From: Asterella californica
Lineage: Eukaryota > Streptophyta > Marchantiopsida > Marchantiales > Aytoniaceae
DNA length: 64,000 nt
Reading direction: 5' to 3'
NCBI GenBank assembly: GCA_036924285.1
Contig: JAYKYS010000011.1
Coordinates: forward strand, 5,642,001-5,706,000
Part shown: positions 1-11,135 of the stretch, one piece after another
How positions within the stretch are numbered: the first letter of the stretch is position 1
Layout: every line of letters starts with the position of its first letter
The notes under the pieces: generated by a model
Seen by the model: the letters and a program-made list of their open reading frames with translations, nothing else
The model's database searches: none
Told to the model about the DNA's origin: nothing
Translations under genes and position numbers: made by a program

Positions 1-466
1 ATCTGCCACAATCCAACCGGCATAATCACCAAGTCTAGCACCCACTTGAAGTGGATTACCAACGGATTAGTCGGGTGTAATCCGTCACGATGTCGGATGT
101 TCGAATACATCTGACATGTCAAACAAGACTCCACAAAGATACAACATCCATGTACATGTTTTTCCACCAATATCGATCTTTTATCGTGATAAAAGTGACC
201 CAAATACCTCGATGTCCAGCCCAAAGACTCTCATGGAACGCCTTGAGCAACTTCTGCTGATCTTCCTTGTTGCAAATCACTCGTAGCGGTACTCCACCTT
301 TCTGCTTTGGTCGCTTCCAAAGAAACCCCTCCTGCAACATGAAGTTGTAGGTCTTCCTTCGAACTCTCCGAAACCTCTCATCCGTCCAAGCTGTCTGCTT
401 AACCATCGTACTAAGGTACCTTCCGATGTCAAGCAAATCACCATCATACAATCCTTCAACAAACAA
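1..466 (-). pseudogene. integrase N-terminal part of element A, cut by window edge
   Basis: The frame at 119-466 contains the zinc-binding end of integrase: His residues in FHESLWAGHRG and, after a frameshift, the Cys pair of SCLTC. From base 1 to about 110 the minus strand codes the start of the catalytic core with the first Asp (VLDLVIMPVGLW). The second Asp and the Glu lie outside the window. Integrase would insert the DNA copy into the nuclear genome. Confidence 0.82.
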
Positions 467-658
467 CTCATCTTCCTTTCCTGTCTATGCAATCGAATGG
501 AACTCTGTACCCACGTCGTCAATGTCTCTACCATCTCATCCTCCCCATCATATCAAGCCCGAGATAACATATCCGCCATGAGATTATCCTTCCCTGCGAT
601 ATGTCTAAACTTCGGGTTCAACGACTTGATATATGTGATCCATCGTAACATCGCAATA

Positions 659-1207
659 TCAGGAGTTGAACAATTCATGATCATCTCTAACAACGGCAAC
701 TACTGCTCCAATCAAATACTCTTTCTCACTTTTCATAGCTGAAACAATATCCCATAGTTCTCTCTTCACTTGTGGGTAAGCACGTTGTCGAGCACTTAAC
801 ACCTTCGCTCCGAACCTAACCGCAAACCTGTCTCCATCCTCATCATCCTGTCCGACTGCCCATCCAATTGCAACTGGACTTGTATCCACAGTAAGAACCA
901 CCGGCCTAGCACCCTTGTAATCAATCCTTCCCAGAACTGGAGGAGATGATAGTAAAGACTTCAGCTTCCTTACCGCATCAGTATGCTCTTCCTCCCATGT
1001 GAACTTATGACCCTTACGCAACAATCCATACAACGGATCCGCCACATGCGCATAATGAGGAATCCAAATGCGGTAGAATACACAAGCACCCAAAAATCTT
1101 CTTACTTCTGTCAGCGAGTTGCAAACCTCATTCATCCTTCCAATCGCATCCACCTTGTTCGGATCTGGCTTCCGACCAAACGATCCACACAAATGACCAA
1201 CAATCAA
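659..1207 (-). pseudogene. reverse transcriptase connection and RNase H of element A
   Basis: The frame opens with the connection segment (VRRFLGACVFYRIWIPHYA) and continues into RNase H, with its first catalytic Asp in VDTSPVAIGW and a Glu in the RELWDIVSAM helix. The end of the domain is shifted out of frame (GAVVAVVRDDH), whereas copy B keeps the ETDCLPLL segment with the third acidic residue. RNase H would degrade the RNA of the RNA:DNA hybrid. This copy is broken. Confidence 0.87.
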
Positions 1208-1333
1208 AACCTCTCTAACCCCAAATGTAGACTTCGCACTTGACAGCGTAAGATGAACTTCCTCAAGTCGAGATAAGATCTTCTCACAGTCTGCGATGTG
1301 ATCAGTGACGTATCGTCGACACCCCCTCTGATC

Positions 1334-2530
1334 TTATGCTTCATCCTTCTCATCTTCCACACATCCTTTGATGGGGATGTCATCCAAGAACGGCATCGTC
1401 TTTTCAGGGATGAAGTCTCTTAGAACTCGATTCATCCCGTTCATCACGTGTGCTACCGAGTTGGTAGCTCCCTGTGGTAAGGTACACATCCTAACCAACC
1501 CCAAAGGTGTCCTCATTGTCGTGAAGCTTCTGCTCTCCTTCGCTAATTGAAACTGATCATACCCTAAGTAAAGATCTCCAATTGAGTAAATTGCTCTTCC
1601 TGCAAACGCTTCAGCAAACTCATCCACAATCGATCCCACCTCATCATTTCTGATTGTTATTGCGTTCACTGGTTGCATGTCTTGGATGAACCACAACGAC
1701 TCATTCTTCTTAGGCACTGTAAACCATCTGCTCGAATACGGTGCAAACGACGGCTCCAAGATCTTCATCCGCATCTTCTCCTTCAGCAACTCCACTAGTT
1801 TGGGCAAGTGAGCCCGCGGTACTAGAATTGGTCTCAGATTCTATGGCACATGCGGTACCGTGAAGATAACCATCAGGGTAACAATGTACGGGTCTACACA
1901 CCTAATCTCATAAGGCTCAAAAGCAAATGTTTTCTCATGTCGTGAAAGCATCTCCTTGAAGTACATCCTCTCTTCTGGTAGAAGAGACCCATCAGATCCA
2001 ATCTTCAGCTCTTCAAGGGTCTTCTCTGTGAACTTGTGTCCTATCATTGCAGGATCTCTCAAACTCTTCTCCCTTGAAGCTCGATCAATCTGTTGGTTAG
2101 TGTCTTCCGACAAAGGACCAGCAACTGGCTTTATCTTCATATCCACTGTCTTGTACCTTGTCTCAACTCGAACCTCCGGTGCACAGAATGATTTGATCAC
2201 CAAATAGAACTCCCTTGAATGAATCTGCACAACTTTATCCATATCCTCCCATCCAATAGACATGATCTCTTGCAAAGGATCCTCCAACCTATCCTCTTCA
2301 TAAACACCAGAAATCCATTCATCTCCTTCTAGCTCACCCAACTCTTTCATCATCAACTCAACATCACGCAAATGTTTTTGTTCTTTTCTCTTCAGCTCTT
2401 CTACCTTCTTGTAGATAGTAATCCCACACTCTGAAAACCAAACAAACCCTGTACAAAAGACACTATCTCCATCAAGCGAGAGTACCTTCTCCTGCACACC
2501 ACCACAATCCCGCTCTATAGTGGTACTCAA
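1334..2530 (-). pseudogene. reverse transcriptase region of element A
   Basis: Two frames, 1841-2530 (pol linker) and 1334-1807 (polymerase palm), separated by a frameshift. The palm part shows the Ty3/gypsy signatures MQPVNAITIRN, the PLGL stretch, LPQGATNS and the catalytic FLDD box (the family's YXDD site). The enzyme would copy element RNA into DNA from the tRNA primer. The frameshift between linker and palm makes this copy inactive. Confidence 0.9.
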
Positions 2531-2690
2531 CGAAAATCCTTGAACTCTTCACTCACCCTTGGAAGCGGTTTCTTCCTCAAACGATCTCGGTTGCGCTCGT
2601 GATTGAACGGTACAGTCAAGAACTGTACCGCTCTCTTCCATCTTGACTTCGGATCCTAGCATAAGCAGATCCGTCGTCCAGTACCTTCGT

Positions 2691-3905
2691 CTACATCCGA
2701 GTTGCTATGATGAAAGGTTGGCCTAGAATGAGCAGGTATGATGTTGCTTCTTGAACAAAGAAGTTTTGCTCGATAGCAACATCATCTATGCGTACTCTGA
2801 TGTATGGACAAGCTCCATACAAGTCTCCTCTTGTGTTGTTGGCTGCTCTTATGACCCATCCATGCTCTGTGTCGATCGGCCACTTTTTCCTCTTGTACAG
2901 CTCCTTCGACATGATGTTGATTTCTGATCCATGATCGACCAAAGCAACCACCGGCTCATCTAAGTCTCCGATCCTCAACAACGTCTCCGTCGTAGCTCGA
3001 GCCCAGTAACTGTGACTGTAATGACTTGAGCTCTGCTTCCCATCCTCCTCTTCATCCTCAAAATGCACCCTGCGCCTTTGATCTCTTTCTTCCTCTGGAG
3101 AATAGACACTGCACTTTGCAAGCTCTCTCTCCTCATCCATAGACATCTTAATATCCAAAGCATGCGATAAACCAGTCTCATCCGTAATCTGTCGCTTCCG
3201 TTTGATGACATCGATGATGACATCATGAAACTCACACTTAGCAATGCCCAACACTTCCCTCAAGGTAAACTCCACCTTCGCATTCAGAATGCGATCTTCC
3301 AAGACTCCCTTCAAGTCTGTTGAAGCCTCGATATCTGACTGTAGTTTGTATGCAGCCGGCTTACCCTTCTCCTTCTGAGAATCCTTCACTCTTTCCTTCG
3401 ATGGAGAAGGAGCATCATCCATCGGTAGGTCTTGAGCTCCTGCATCCCGAAGCTCTTGGCGAACCTTCTCCCCTCGAGTCTGTTTCTTGGAAGAAGTTCT
3501 TTCCCCTGCATCCTCTGAATCTCGCCTTCTCTTCTCTTCCAACAACGCTTCGTGTTGGTTCTTGGTGATGTAAGCATGCACCGATAGAGCTTCTATCGGA
3601 TCCTCCCATCCAATATCTCTTCTGATCGTAGCAGCTGTCCTCAGCAATGTCTCAAGTGCCATCTTCCATTTCTGTTTCATGGAGATGGCAGATGACCACA
3701 ACCCACTTGGCTGAACCTCCTTGTTGAAACTTCTCTCAGCTTGATCCTCAACTCTTGTGCCATAAATTCCAACTTCCACCATTGCAACTGCTTGCACTGA
3801 TAGGTGGTCCTCAACCAACTTCTTCATCCCTCCTCTATCAAAGTTGGTCTGAAGAAGTGCACCAATATCCCTCAGCGCTACCTTCCCATCCTTCCAGAAG
3901 ATCAC
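2691..3905 (-). pseudogene. gag-pol linker and aspartic protease of element A
   Basis: A 404-codon open frame. Residues about 120-300 are a charged Lys/Glu/Arg-rich linker. The retropepsin domain starts near residue 315, with the catalytic triplet DHG at residues 324-326 in the context ALVDHGSEINIM, and ends with LILGQPF, the second protease signature. Most retropepsins have DSG or DTG; His in the middle position is shared with copy B, so it is a family trait and not new damage. This protease would cut the Gag-Pol polyprotein in the particle. The frame breaks after residue 404 before the reverse transcriptase. Confidence 0.87.
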
Positions 3906-3935
3906 TCCTTGCTGCAGAATATCAGTGAACTCCTT

Positions 3936-3977
3936 GCAATCTCTGCGCGGATGATCAGTACCATCGCATCAGATACA
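3936..3977 (-). pseudogene. gag zinc knuckle (CCHC) of element A, with stop
   Basis: The minus strand codes a CX2CX4HX4C nucleic-acid-binding knuckle over 14 codons. The Trp codon of the CIWC stretch is TGA here (3969-3971), a stop, where copy B has TGG. The knuckle itself is otherwise complete. Confidence 0.8.
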
Positions 3978-4159
3978 CCGCTGGATCCAGCCTTGCTTCT
4001 CAACCGGTCTTGCTCCGTTTGTAGATCCCTTCTCTTCCAATCTTGTGAGCTTGATCTGTAGATCTCGCATTCCACGCAAAATCTCCTCAAGGTTTGAATC
4101 ATCCTTCTTCGGAGATACCATAGGTGCTTGAACAACTGGAACAGCTGGAGCAACTGATA

Positions 4160-4965
4160 CTACCTGCTAGCAACAGGAACCACTGGTCGGACTACAGGAA
4201 CATGTGTTACAGCTGTAGGTGTTGGCGCCAGTCTCCTAACAGGAACCTTCTCTCGTCTCCGCTCCCTCTTGGTAAGCAGACCAACAGCTTCCTCAACCTT
4301 CTTCCAACTACTGGTCAATCCATCGTCCTCCTCCCGGTCTTCCAGAAGTACCTCTAGCTTCTCCTGCAACTTCTCATCTGCAGCTCGAAGAAATAGCTCT
4401 CTCTTGTTGGACTGCAACGTCAACTTCTCCATCCTGGTCAGCCGTGAAAACTGCTTCTCAAACTCTCTGAGCAACTCAGTAGCTTGTAAACCCTTCCTTG
4501 GTTGCTCAACCCACTCCAAGAATGATTTCTTGGTGACCCGATCAGAGTCCTCCAAGAAGTACTCATCCATCAAGGCACGAGCAAACGTCTCCTAATTCTT
4601 GTTAAAATGCTTCGTTACCATTTTAACATGATCCCTAATCTCTGGAGCTGTTGCTAACTCAAACGTCTCAATCATCTCATCTTTTGAGATCCGGTTCAGC
4701 TCCATCTCTTTCACATAATGCCTCAGATATCTTGAGACATCTCTCTCATCAAACTGGTCAATCCTGCTGACCACCGCTTGTAGCGCTTTGTTGCCAAAGT
4801 TTCCTTCCGTTCATCAGACTGTTGCTGCCGTAAGAACATAGTGAAAGCTTGGAACATCGATGCAGTCGCTGGATCCAATTGCACCTTCGGCAACCCACCG
4901 GAACCACTAGCTCCATCTCCATCACCTTTCTCATCCCCACTCATGACTGCCAATCTCTTCTTCAA
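4160..4965 (-). pseudogene. gag of element A (broken)
   Basis: The frame opens with MKKRLAVMSGDEKGDGDG and passes through a Gly/Ser-rich head into a helical capsid-like region (FDERDVSRYLRHYVKEMEL, then a DEYFLEDSDRVTKKSFLEW segment). It is now three overlapping pieces: 4723-4965, 4592-4774 and 4160-4573. The product would have been the structural capsid protein that packages element RNA in cytoplasmic particles. The matching gag in copy B and relics near 38.7 and 44.1 kb show the same conserved core. The end is Val/Pro/Ala-rich, leading to the zinc knuckle. Confidence 0.85.
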
Positions 4966-4998
4966 AGTTCACACACAGAAGAAATCTCCAACCCAGAC

Positions 4999-5017
4999 CT
5001 TCACGTCGAGTTCACCA
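4999..5017 (-). other. putative primer-binding site of element A
   Basis: Just inside the LTR end the minus strand reads TGGTGAACTCGACGTGAA, starting with TGG as expected for the complement of a tRNA CCA end. The same sequence sits at the same place in copy B. I cannot name the tRNA with certainty. Confidence 0.55.
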
Positions 5018-5021
5018 CCGT

Positions 5022-5418
5022 TGTCGTGTCGGATATTGCGTGAAGGATGTCTAGGAAAACGCGAGGTTCCTGGCTGTGGAGATGTTGTGTGTTCAAACAG
5101 AGACAAGACAGAGAAAAACAACCACGACAACGAACGCTGCTATATATACCAACTCCAAATGTATGTACACTGCCGGTTCTTTCTCCTAAGAGCACAGAAT
5201 TGAAAAACAGACCAGAGCGGTCTGTAACCTGCTTCAAAGCCCTTAAAAACAACCTTTGATTATCAACCCTGACCCAAAAACACCGAATCGTAGCTCAAAG
5301 CAAGAGAAACTTCCCTTTGCTAACAAGCAGAGCCACAGCAGTATCACACGATCCAAACCCAAGTCCAAACCACATCCATGTACAAGTTCTTAGCTAAAGC
5401 TAGTTATCACAAGCTGTA
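5022..5418 (-). repeat. truncated 5' LTR of element A
   Basis: On the minus strand this matches the downstream part of the LTRs of copy B, from the stretch GCTAGCTTTAGCTAAG to the closing CA near 5022. The upstream U3 part is absent. A TATA-type stretch (TATATATAGCAGCG on the minus strand, about 5137-5150) is kept here and is a good candidate for the element's promoter. The break at 5418/5419 is exactly where the U3 of copy B begins. Confidence 0.8.
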
Positions 5419-6628
5419 AGACGGTTTGTGAAGAGACGGATCGAGGGTTGTGTTCTGAGAGAAATTGAGACGCAGGAGGCAGATTTAAGATTTTCTGTTA
5501 TCTATGAAGGAGAGTTGGACCGTTCGGATCGTTCTTGAGTCCAAACTTGCTGTCCTTGGATCCATCGAGATCAGAACAACGAGTTCTTCAGAAAACTGAA
5601 GACGATACGAAGTTTCATCGGACGGTTTGTGAGTTCTGAGTGAAATTGATTCGTAAGGAAGCGCTTACGTCAGATTTTTGTTCGTCTGTGATCAGAGATT
5701 GGGTTGTTCTTCGTGATCGGTGAGCCAAGCTCTTCGTTCTTGGTGCCTACGCGATCAGGGAGTCTTCATCTACGCATAAGAGAAGACTATACGTGAATTG
5801 GATTGTTGGTTTGGGTATGATGAGCGAGTTTAAGCCGCAGGGAGCTGATTTACGTCAGTTTTTTTGCAACCTACGACCAAATTTCTTGCATGGTTTTGCA
5901 AGGGGGACACCAAACGGCTTGTTTGGAGTCTCGTTGGGTTCAGGGTAGCTAGATCTACCTGCCAGGGAAGACGGATATCAGTTTAGACGATCCGTTTGTG
6001 CGGTGTGTGCGATTTTAAGCCGCAGAGAGCAGTTTTTGAAGGTTTGATCGCCTACGACCGAAAATCGGCGATATCTCGGCTGTTGGGAGTAGGATCTGAA
6101 GGTTTCTTGGGTTAACGGAGTCAGTGGAGGAGATCCTATCGACATCTGAAGTCTGTTCGGCGAAAAGAGGAAGTTCATAGATAGGTCTTCTTCGATTTCT
6201 TCGCTACGGGTTTTGCTCTTTTGAGTTCGTTAGAGTTCTGGTTGGCTATATACGGCTTGTGGTAGCTAGCTTTAGCTAAGAACTTGTACATGGATGTGGT
6301 TTGAACTTGGGTTTGAATCGCTTGATACTGCTGTGGCGCTGCTTGTTAACAAAGGGAAGTTTCTCTTGCTTTGAGCTACGCTTCGGTGTTTTTGGGACAG
6401 GGTTGGGATTCAGGGGTTGTTTTTAGGACTTTGAAGCAGGTTACAGACCGCTCTGGTCTGTTTTTCAGTTCTGTGCTCTTAGGAGAAAGAACCGGCAGTG
6501 TACATACATTTGGCGTTTGTTTTCGTGATTGTTTTTCTCTGTCTTGTCTCTATTTGAACACACAACATCTCCACAGTCAGGAACCTCGCGTTTTCCTGGA
6601 CATCTTTCACGCAATATCCGACACGACA
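5419..6628 (+). repeat. 5' LTR of element B, with internal degenerate repeats
   Basis: Bases about 5816-6628 match the 3' copy at 11944-12775. Upstream, 5419-5815 has no partner in the 3' LTR but looks like more of the same U3: related stretches begin near 5424, 5622, 5816 and 5992 (words such as CGGTTTGTG, TTTAAGCCGCAG and TTACGTCAG). I infer a full LTR of about 1.2 kb with roughly 190-bp degenerate repeats in U3. It ends in CA at 6627-6628. Compared with the 3' LTR it has lost about 18 bases near 6512, including the TATATAT stretch. The left boundary is inferred from where similarity to element A ends. Confidence 0.65.
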
Positions 6629-6632
6629 TCGA

Positions 6633-6652
6633 TGGTGAACTCGACGTGAAGG
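6633..6652 (+). other. putative primer-binding site of element B
   Basis: TGGTGAACTCGACGTGAAGG lies four bases after the LTR end. It is the same as in element A and begins with the TGG that pairs with a tRNA CCA end. The tRNA is not identified. Confidence 0.55.
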
Positions 6653-6705
6653 TCTGGGGTGGAGATTTCTTCTGTGTGTGGACTTTGGAGAAGAGATTGA
6701 CAGTC

Positions 6706-7683
6706 ATGAGGGGGGATGGGAAAGGTGATGGAGATGGAGCTAGTGGTTCAGGTGGGTTGACGAAGGTGCAGTTGGATTCGGCGACTGCATCGATGTTCCA
6801 AGCTTTCACTATGTTCTTACGGCAGTAACAGTCTGATGAGCGGAAGGAAGCTTTGGCAACAAAGGCGTTACAGGCGGTGGTCAGCAAGATTGATCAGTTT
6901 GATGAGAGAGATGTCTCAAGATATCTGAGGCATTATGTGAAGGAGATGGAGTTGAACCGGATCTCTGAAGATGAGATGATTGAGAAGTTTGAGCTAGCAG
7001 TAGCTCCAGAGATTAGAGACCATGTTAAAATGCTAACGAAGCATTTTAACAAGGATTGGGAGACTTTTGCTCGTGCCTTGATGGATGAGTACTTCTTGGA
7101 AGACTCTGATCGAGTCACCAAAAAGTCATTCTTGGAGTGGGTTGAGCAACCGAGGAAGGGTTTACAAGCTACTGAGTTGCTCAGAGAGTTTGAGAAGTAG
7201 TTTTCACGGCTGACCAGGATTGAGAAATTGACGTTGCAGTCCAACAAGACAGAGCTATTTCTTCGGGCTGCAGATGAGAAGTTGCAGGAGAAGCTAGAGG
7301 TACTTCTGGAAGACCGGGAGGAGGACGATGGATTGACCAGTAGCTGGAAGAAGGTTGAGGAAGCTGTTGGTCTGCTTACCAAGAGGGAACGGAGACGAGA
7401 GAAGGTTCTTGTTAGGAGACTAGCACCAACACCTACAGCTGTAACACATGTTCATGTAGTCCGACCAGTGGTTCCTGTTGCTAGACAAGTAGTACCAGTT
7501 GCTCTAGTTGTTCCAGTTGTTCCAGTTGTTCAGGTTGTTCAGGCACCTATGGTATCTCTGAAGAAAAATGATTCAAACCTTGAGGAGATTTTGCGTGGAA
7601 TGCGAGATCTGCAGATAAAGCTCACAAGATTGGAAGAGAACGGATCTACAAGCGGAGCAAGACCGATTGAGAAGCAAGGCTAG
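6706..7683 (+). pseudogene. gag of element B (three pieces)
   Basis: The start ATG at 6706 corresponds to the MSGDEKGDG start in element A. The frame is stopped by TAA at 6826-6828 (CAA in A), reopens at 6853-7200 and stops at TAG 7198-7200 (CAG in A). It continues at 7228-7683 to a TAG at 7681-7683 (TGG in A). The conserved core reads FDERDVSRYLRHYVKEMEL. The tail before the knuckle is a Val/Pro-rich, imperfectly repeated stretch (7470-7550), expanded relative to A. The product would be the capsid protein; this copy cannot make it. Confidence 0.87.
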
Positions 7684-7692
7684 ATCCAGCGG

Positions 7693-7734
7693 TGTATCTG
7701 GTGCGATGGTACTGATCATCCGCGCAGAGATTGC
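7693..7734 (+). pseudogene. gag zinc knuckle (CCHC) of element B
   Basis: CX2CX4HX4C, reading CIWCDGTDHPRRDC. All four ligands and the Trp are intact here, while element A has a stop at the Trp. It lies just after the TAG at 7681-7683, which cuts it off from gag. Confidence 0.82.
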
Positions 7735-7764
7735 AAGGAGTTCACTGATATTCTACAGCAAGGA

Positions 7765-9129
7765 GTGATCTTCTGGAAGGATGGGAAGATAGCGCTGAGG
7801 GATACTGATGCACTTCTTCAGACCAACTTTGGTAGAAGAGGGATGAAGAAGTTGGTTGAGGACCACCTATCAGCGCAAGCGTTGCAATGGTGGAAGCTGG
7901 AACTTATGCTACAAGGGTTGAGGATAAAGCTGAGAGAGGTTTTAACGGGCAAGTTGAGTCAAGTGGATTGTGATCATCTGCCATCTCCATGAAACAGAAA
8001 GGGAAGATGGCACATGAGACGTTGCTGAGGACAGTTGCTATGATTCGGAAGGATACTGGATGAGAGGATCCGATAGAAGCTCTATCGGTGCATGCTTACA
8101 TTGCCAAGAGCCAACACGAAGCGTTGTTGGAAGAGAAGAGAAGGCGAGATTCAGAGGATGAAAGGGAAGGAACTTCTTCCAAGAGATAGACTCGAGGGGA
8201 GAGGGTTCGTCAAGAGCTTCGGGATGCAGGAGCTCAAGATCTACCGATGGATGATGCTCCTTCTCCATCGAAGGAAAGAGTGAAGGATTCTCAGAAGGAG
8301 AAGAGTAAGCCGGCTGCATACAAATTACAGTTGGACATCGAAGCTTCAACAGACTTGAAGGGAGTCTTGGAATGCGAAGGTGGAATTTACCTTGAGGGAA
8401 GTATTGAGCATTGCTAAGCGTGAGTTTTATGATGTCATCATCGATGTCATCAAACGAAAGCGACAGATTATGGGTGAGATTGGTTTATCGCATGCCTTGG
8501 ATACTAAGATGTCTGTGGATGAGGAGAGAGAGCTTGCAAAGTGCAGTGTTTATTCTTCAGAGGAGGAAAGAGATCGAAGACGCAAGGTACATTTTGAGGA
8601 TGAAGAGGAGGATGGGAAGCAGAGCTCAAGTCATTACAGCCACAGTCACTGGGCTCGAGCTACAACGGAGACGTTGATGAGAATCGGAGACTTGGATGAG
8701 CCGGTGGTTGCTCTGATCGATCATGGATCAAAAATCAACATCATGTCGAAGGAGCTGTACAAGAGGAAGAAGTGGCCGATCGACACAGAGCATGGGTGGG
8801 TCATAAGAGCAGCCAACAACACAAGAGGAGACTTGTATGGAGCTTGTCCAGACATCAGAGTGCGCGTAGGTGATGTTGCTATCGAGCAAAACTTCTTTGT
8901 TCAGGAAGCAACATCATACCCGCTCATTCTTGGTCAACCTTTCATCATAGCAACTCGGATGGAGACAAAGGTACTGGACGACGGATCTGCTTATGCTAGG
9001 ATCCGAAGTCAAGATGAGACGAGAGCGGTACAATTCTTGACTGTACCGTCCAACCATGAGCGCAATCGAGATCGTCTGAGAGAGAAACCACTTCCAAGGG
9101 TGAGTGAAAAGTTCAAGGATTTTCGTTGA
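7765..9129 (+). pseudogene. gag-pol linker and protease of element B
   Basis: The linker matches residues 1-300 of the A protease frame but is split (7765-7992, then frameshifted pieces up to about 8370). The frame 8380-9129 carries the protease: ALIDHGSKINIM with catalytic DHG, and LILGQPF near the end. Lys replaces the Glu found in A just after DHGS. After the protease a conserved linker ends at TGA 9127-9129, overlapping the next frame by four bases. Confidence 0.86.
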
Positions 9130-10655
9130 GTACCACTATAGAGTGGGATTGTGTTGGTGCGCAGGAGAAGGTACTCTCGTTTGATGGAGATAGTGCCTTT
9201 TATACAAGGTTTGTTGGGTTTTCAGAGTGTGAGGTTGCTATTTACAAGAAGGTAGAAGAGCTAAGGAGAAAAGAACAAAAACATTTGCGTGATGTTGAGT
9301 TGATGTTGAAAGATCTGGATGAGCTAGAAGAGGATGAATGGATTTCTGGTGTTTATGAAGAGGATGGGTTGGAAGATCCTTTGTGAGTGATCATGTCTAT
9401 TGGATGGGAGGATATGGATAAGGTTGTGCAGATTCATTCAAGGGACGTCTATTCGATGATCGAATCATTCCGTGTACCGGAGGTTCGAGTTGAGACAAGG
9501 TACATGACAGTGGATAAGAAGATAAAGTCAGTTGCTGGTCCTTTGCCGGAAGACACTAACCAACAGATGGATCGAGCTTCAAGGGAGAAGAGTTTGAGAG
9601 ATCCTGCAATGATAAGACACAAGTTCACGGAGACCTTGAAGAGCTGAAGATTGGATCTGATGGGTCTCTTCTACCAGAAGAGAGGATGTGCTTTAAGGAG
9701 ATGCTTTCACGACATGGAAAGCATTTGCTTTTGAGCCACATGAGATTGGGTGTGTAGACCCGTATGTTGTTACCCTGATGGTTATCTTCACAGTACCGCA
9801 TGTGCCATGGAATCTGAGACCAATTCCAGTACCGCGGGCTCACTTGCCCAAACTAGTAGAGTTGCTGAAGGAGAAGATGCGGATGAAGATCTTGGAATCG
9901 TCGTTTGCACCGTATTCGAGCAGATGGTTTACAGTGCCTAAGAAGAAGGGTCGCTGCGGTTCATCCAAGACATGCAACCGGTGAACGCAGTAACAATCAG
10001 AAATGCTGGAGTGGGACCGATTGTGGATGAGTTTGCTGAAGCATTTGCAGGAAGAGCAATTTACTCAATGAGAGATCTTTACTCAAGGTATGATCAGTTT
10101 CAACTAGCGGAGGAGAGCAGAAGCTTCATGACAATGAGGACACCTTTGGGGTTGGTTAGGATGTGTACCTTACCACAGGGAGCTACCAACTCGGTAGCAC
10201 ACATGATGAACGGGATGAAATATGTTCTAAGGGACTTCATTCCTGAAAAGACGCTGTATTTCTTGGATGACATCCTCATCAAAGGATGTGTGGAAGATGA
10301 GAAGGATGAAGCGTTAGATCAAAAAGGGTGTCGGCGATACGTCACTAATCACATCGCAGACTGTGAGAAGATCTTATCTCGACTTGAGGAAGTTCATCTT
10401 ACGCTGTCAGGTGCGAAGTCTACATTTGGGGTTAGAGAGGTTTTGATCGTTGGTCATTTGTGTGGATCGTTTGATCGGAAGCCAGATCCGAACAAGGTGG
10501 ATGCGATTGGAAGGATGAAGGAGGTTTGCAACTCGCTGACAGAAGTAAGAAGATTTTTGGGTGCTTGTGTATTCTATCACATTTGGATTTCTCATTATGC
10601 GGATGTGGCGGATCCGTTGTATGGATTGTTGCGTAAGGGTCATAAGTTCAGATAG
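9126..10655 (+). pseudogene. reverse transcriptase of element B
   Basis: Frames 9126-9386, 9387-9647 and 9778-9984 cover the N-terminal pol linker; 9972-10655 covers the palm, with MQPVNAVTIRN, TPLGLVRMC, LPQGATNS and the catalytic FLDD. The palm frame is open for 227 codons and reaches the connection domain, where TAG at 10653-10655 replaces the TGG of element A. Upstream pieces are separated by a stop at 9384-9386 and by frameshifts. This is the longest surviving enzymatic frame of the element, but it is not expressible as a full Pol. Confidence 0.9.
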
Positions 10656-10748
10656 GAGGAAGAGCATACTGATGCGGTAAGGAAGCTGAAGTCTTTACTA
10701 TCATCTCCTCCAGTTCTGAGAAGGATTGATTACAAGGATGCTAGGCCG

Positions 10749-11117
10749 GTGGCTCTTATTGTGGATACAAGTCCAGTTGTAATTGGATGGACAATCGGAC
10801 AGGATGATGAGGATGGAGACATGTTTGCGGTTAGGTTCGGAGCGAAGGTGTTAAGTGCTCGACAACGTGCTTACCCGCAAGTGAAGAGAGAACTGTGGGG
10901 TATTGTTTCAGCTATGAAAACTGAGAAAGAGTATTTGATTGGAGCAGTAGTGGTGGTTGAAACTGATTGCTTACCGTTGTTAGGGATGATCATGAATTGT
11001 TCAACTCCTGATTTTGCGATGTTACGATGGATCACATATATCAAGTCGTTGAACCCGGAGTTTAGACATATTGCAGGGAAGGATAATCTGATGGCGGATA
11101 TGTTATCTCGAGCTTGA
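10749..11117 (+). pseudogene. RNase H of element B
   Basis: It contains the first Asp in IVDTSPVVIGW, the Glu in RELWGIVSAM, the third acidic site in VETDCLPLL and a final Asp in KDNLMADMLSRA. The domain looks complete and in one frame, better preserved than in A. It is separated from the palm by the stop at 10655. Confidence 0.85.
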
Positions 11118-11135
11118 TATGATGGGGAGGATGAG

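Larger units (their letters stand above)
1..5418 (-). mobile_element. Ty3/gypsy LTR retrotransposon A, partial, decayed
   Basis: Read on the minus strand, the order is a partial LTR (5022-5418), a primer-binding site, gag, zinc knuckle, protease, reverse transcriptase, RNase H and the start of integrase, which is Ty3/gypsy order. The element runs off the left window edge inside the integrase catalytic core. Its sequence matches copy B (plus strand) closely from its LTR to base 1, so the two form a head-to-head pair. The upstream part of its 5' LTR is missing: similarity to B stops at about 5418, where B begins. Gag and pol are split into several frames by stops and frameshifts, so this copy cannot make its proteins. 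Family assignment is firm from domain order and motifs; autonomous activity is excluded. Confidence 0.93.

Noticed and set aside
3320..3568. Plus-strand open frame inside element A
   Set aside because: Antisense shadow of the protease linker; the mirrored frame appears in copy B on the other strand.
6465..7382. Minus-strand open frames across gag of element B
   Set aside because: Antisense of gag; the same frames appear opposite gag of A.
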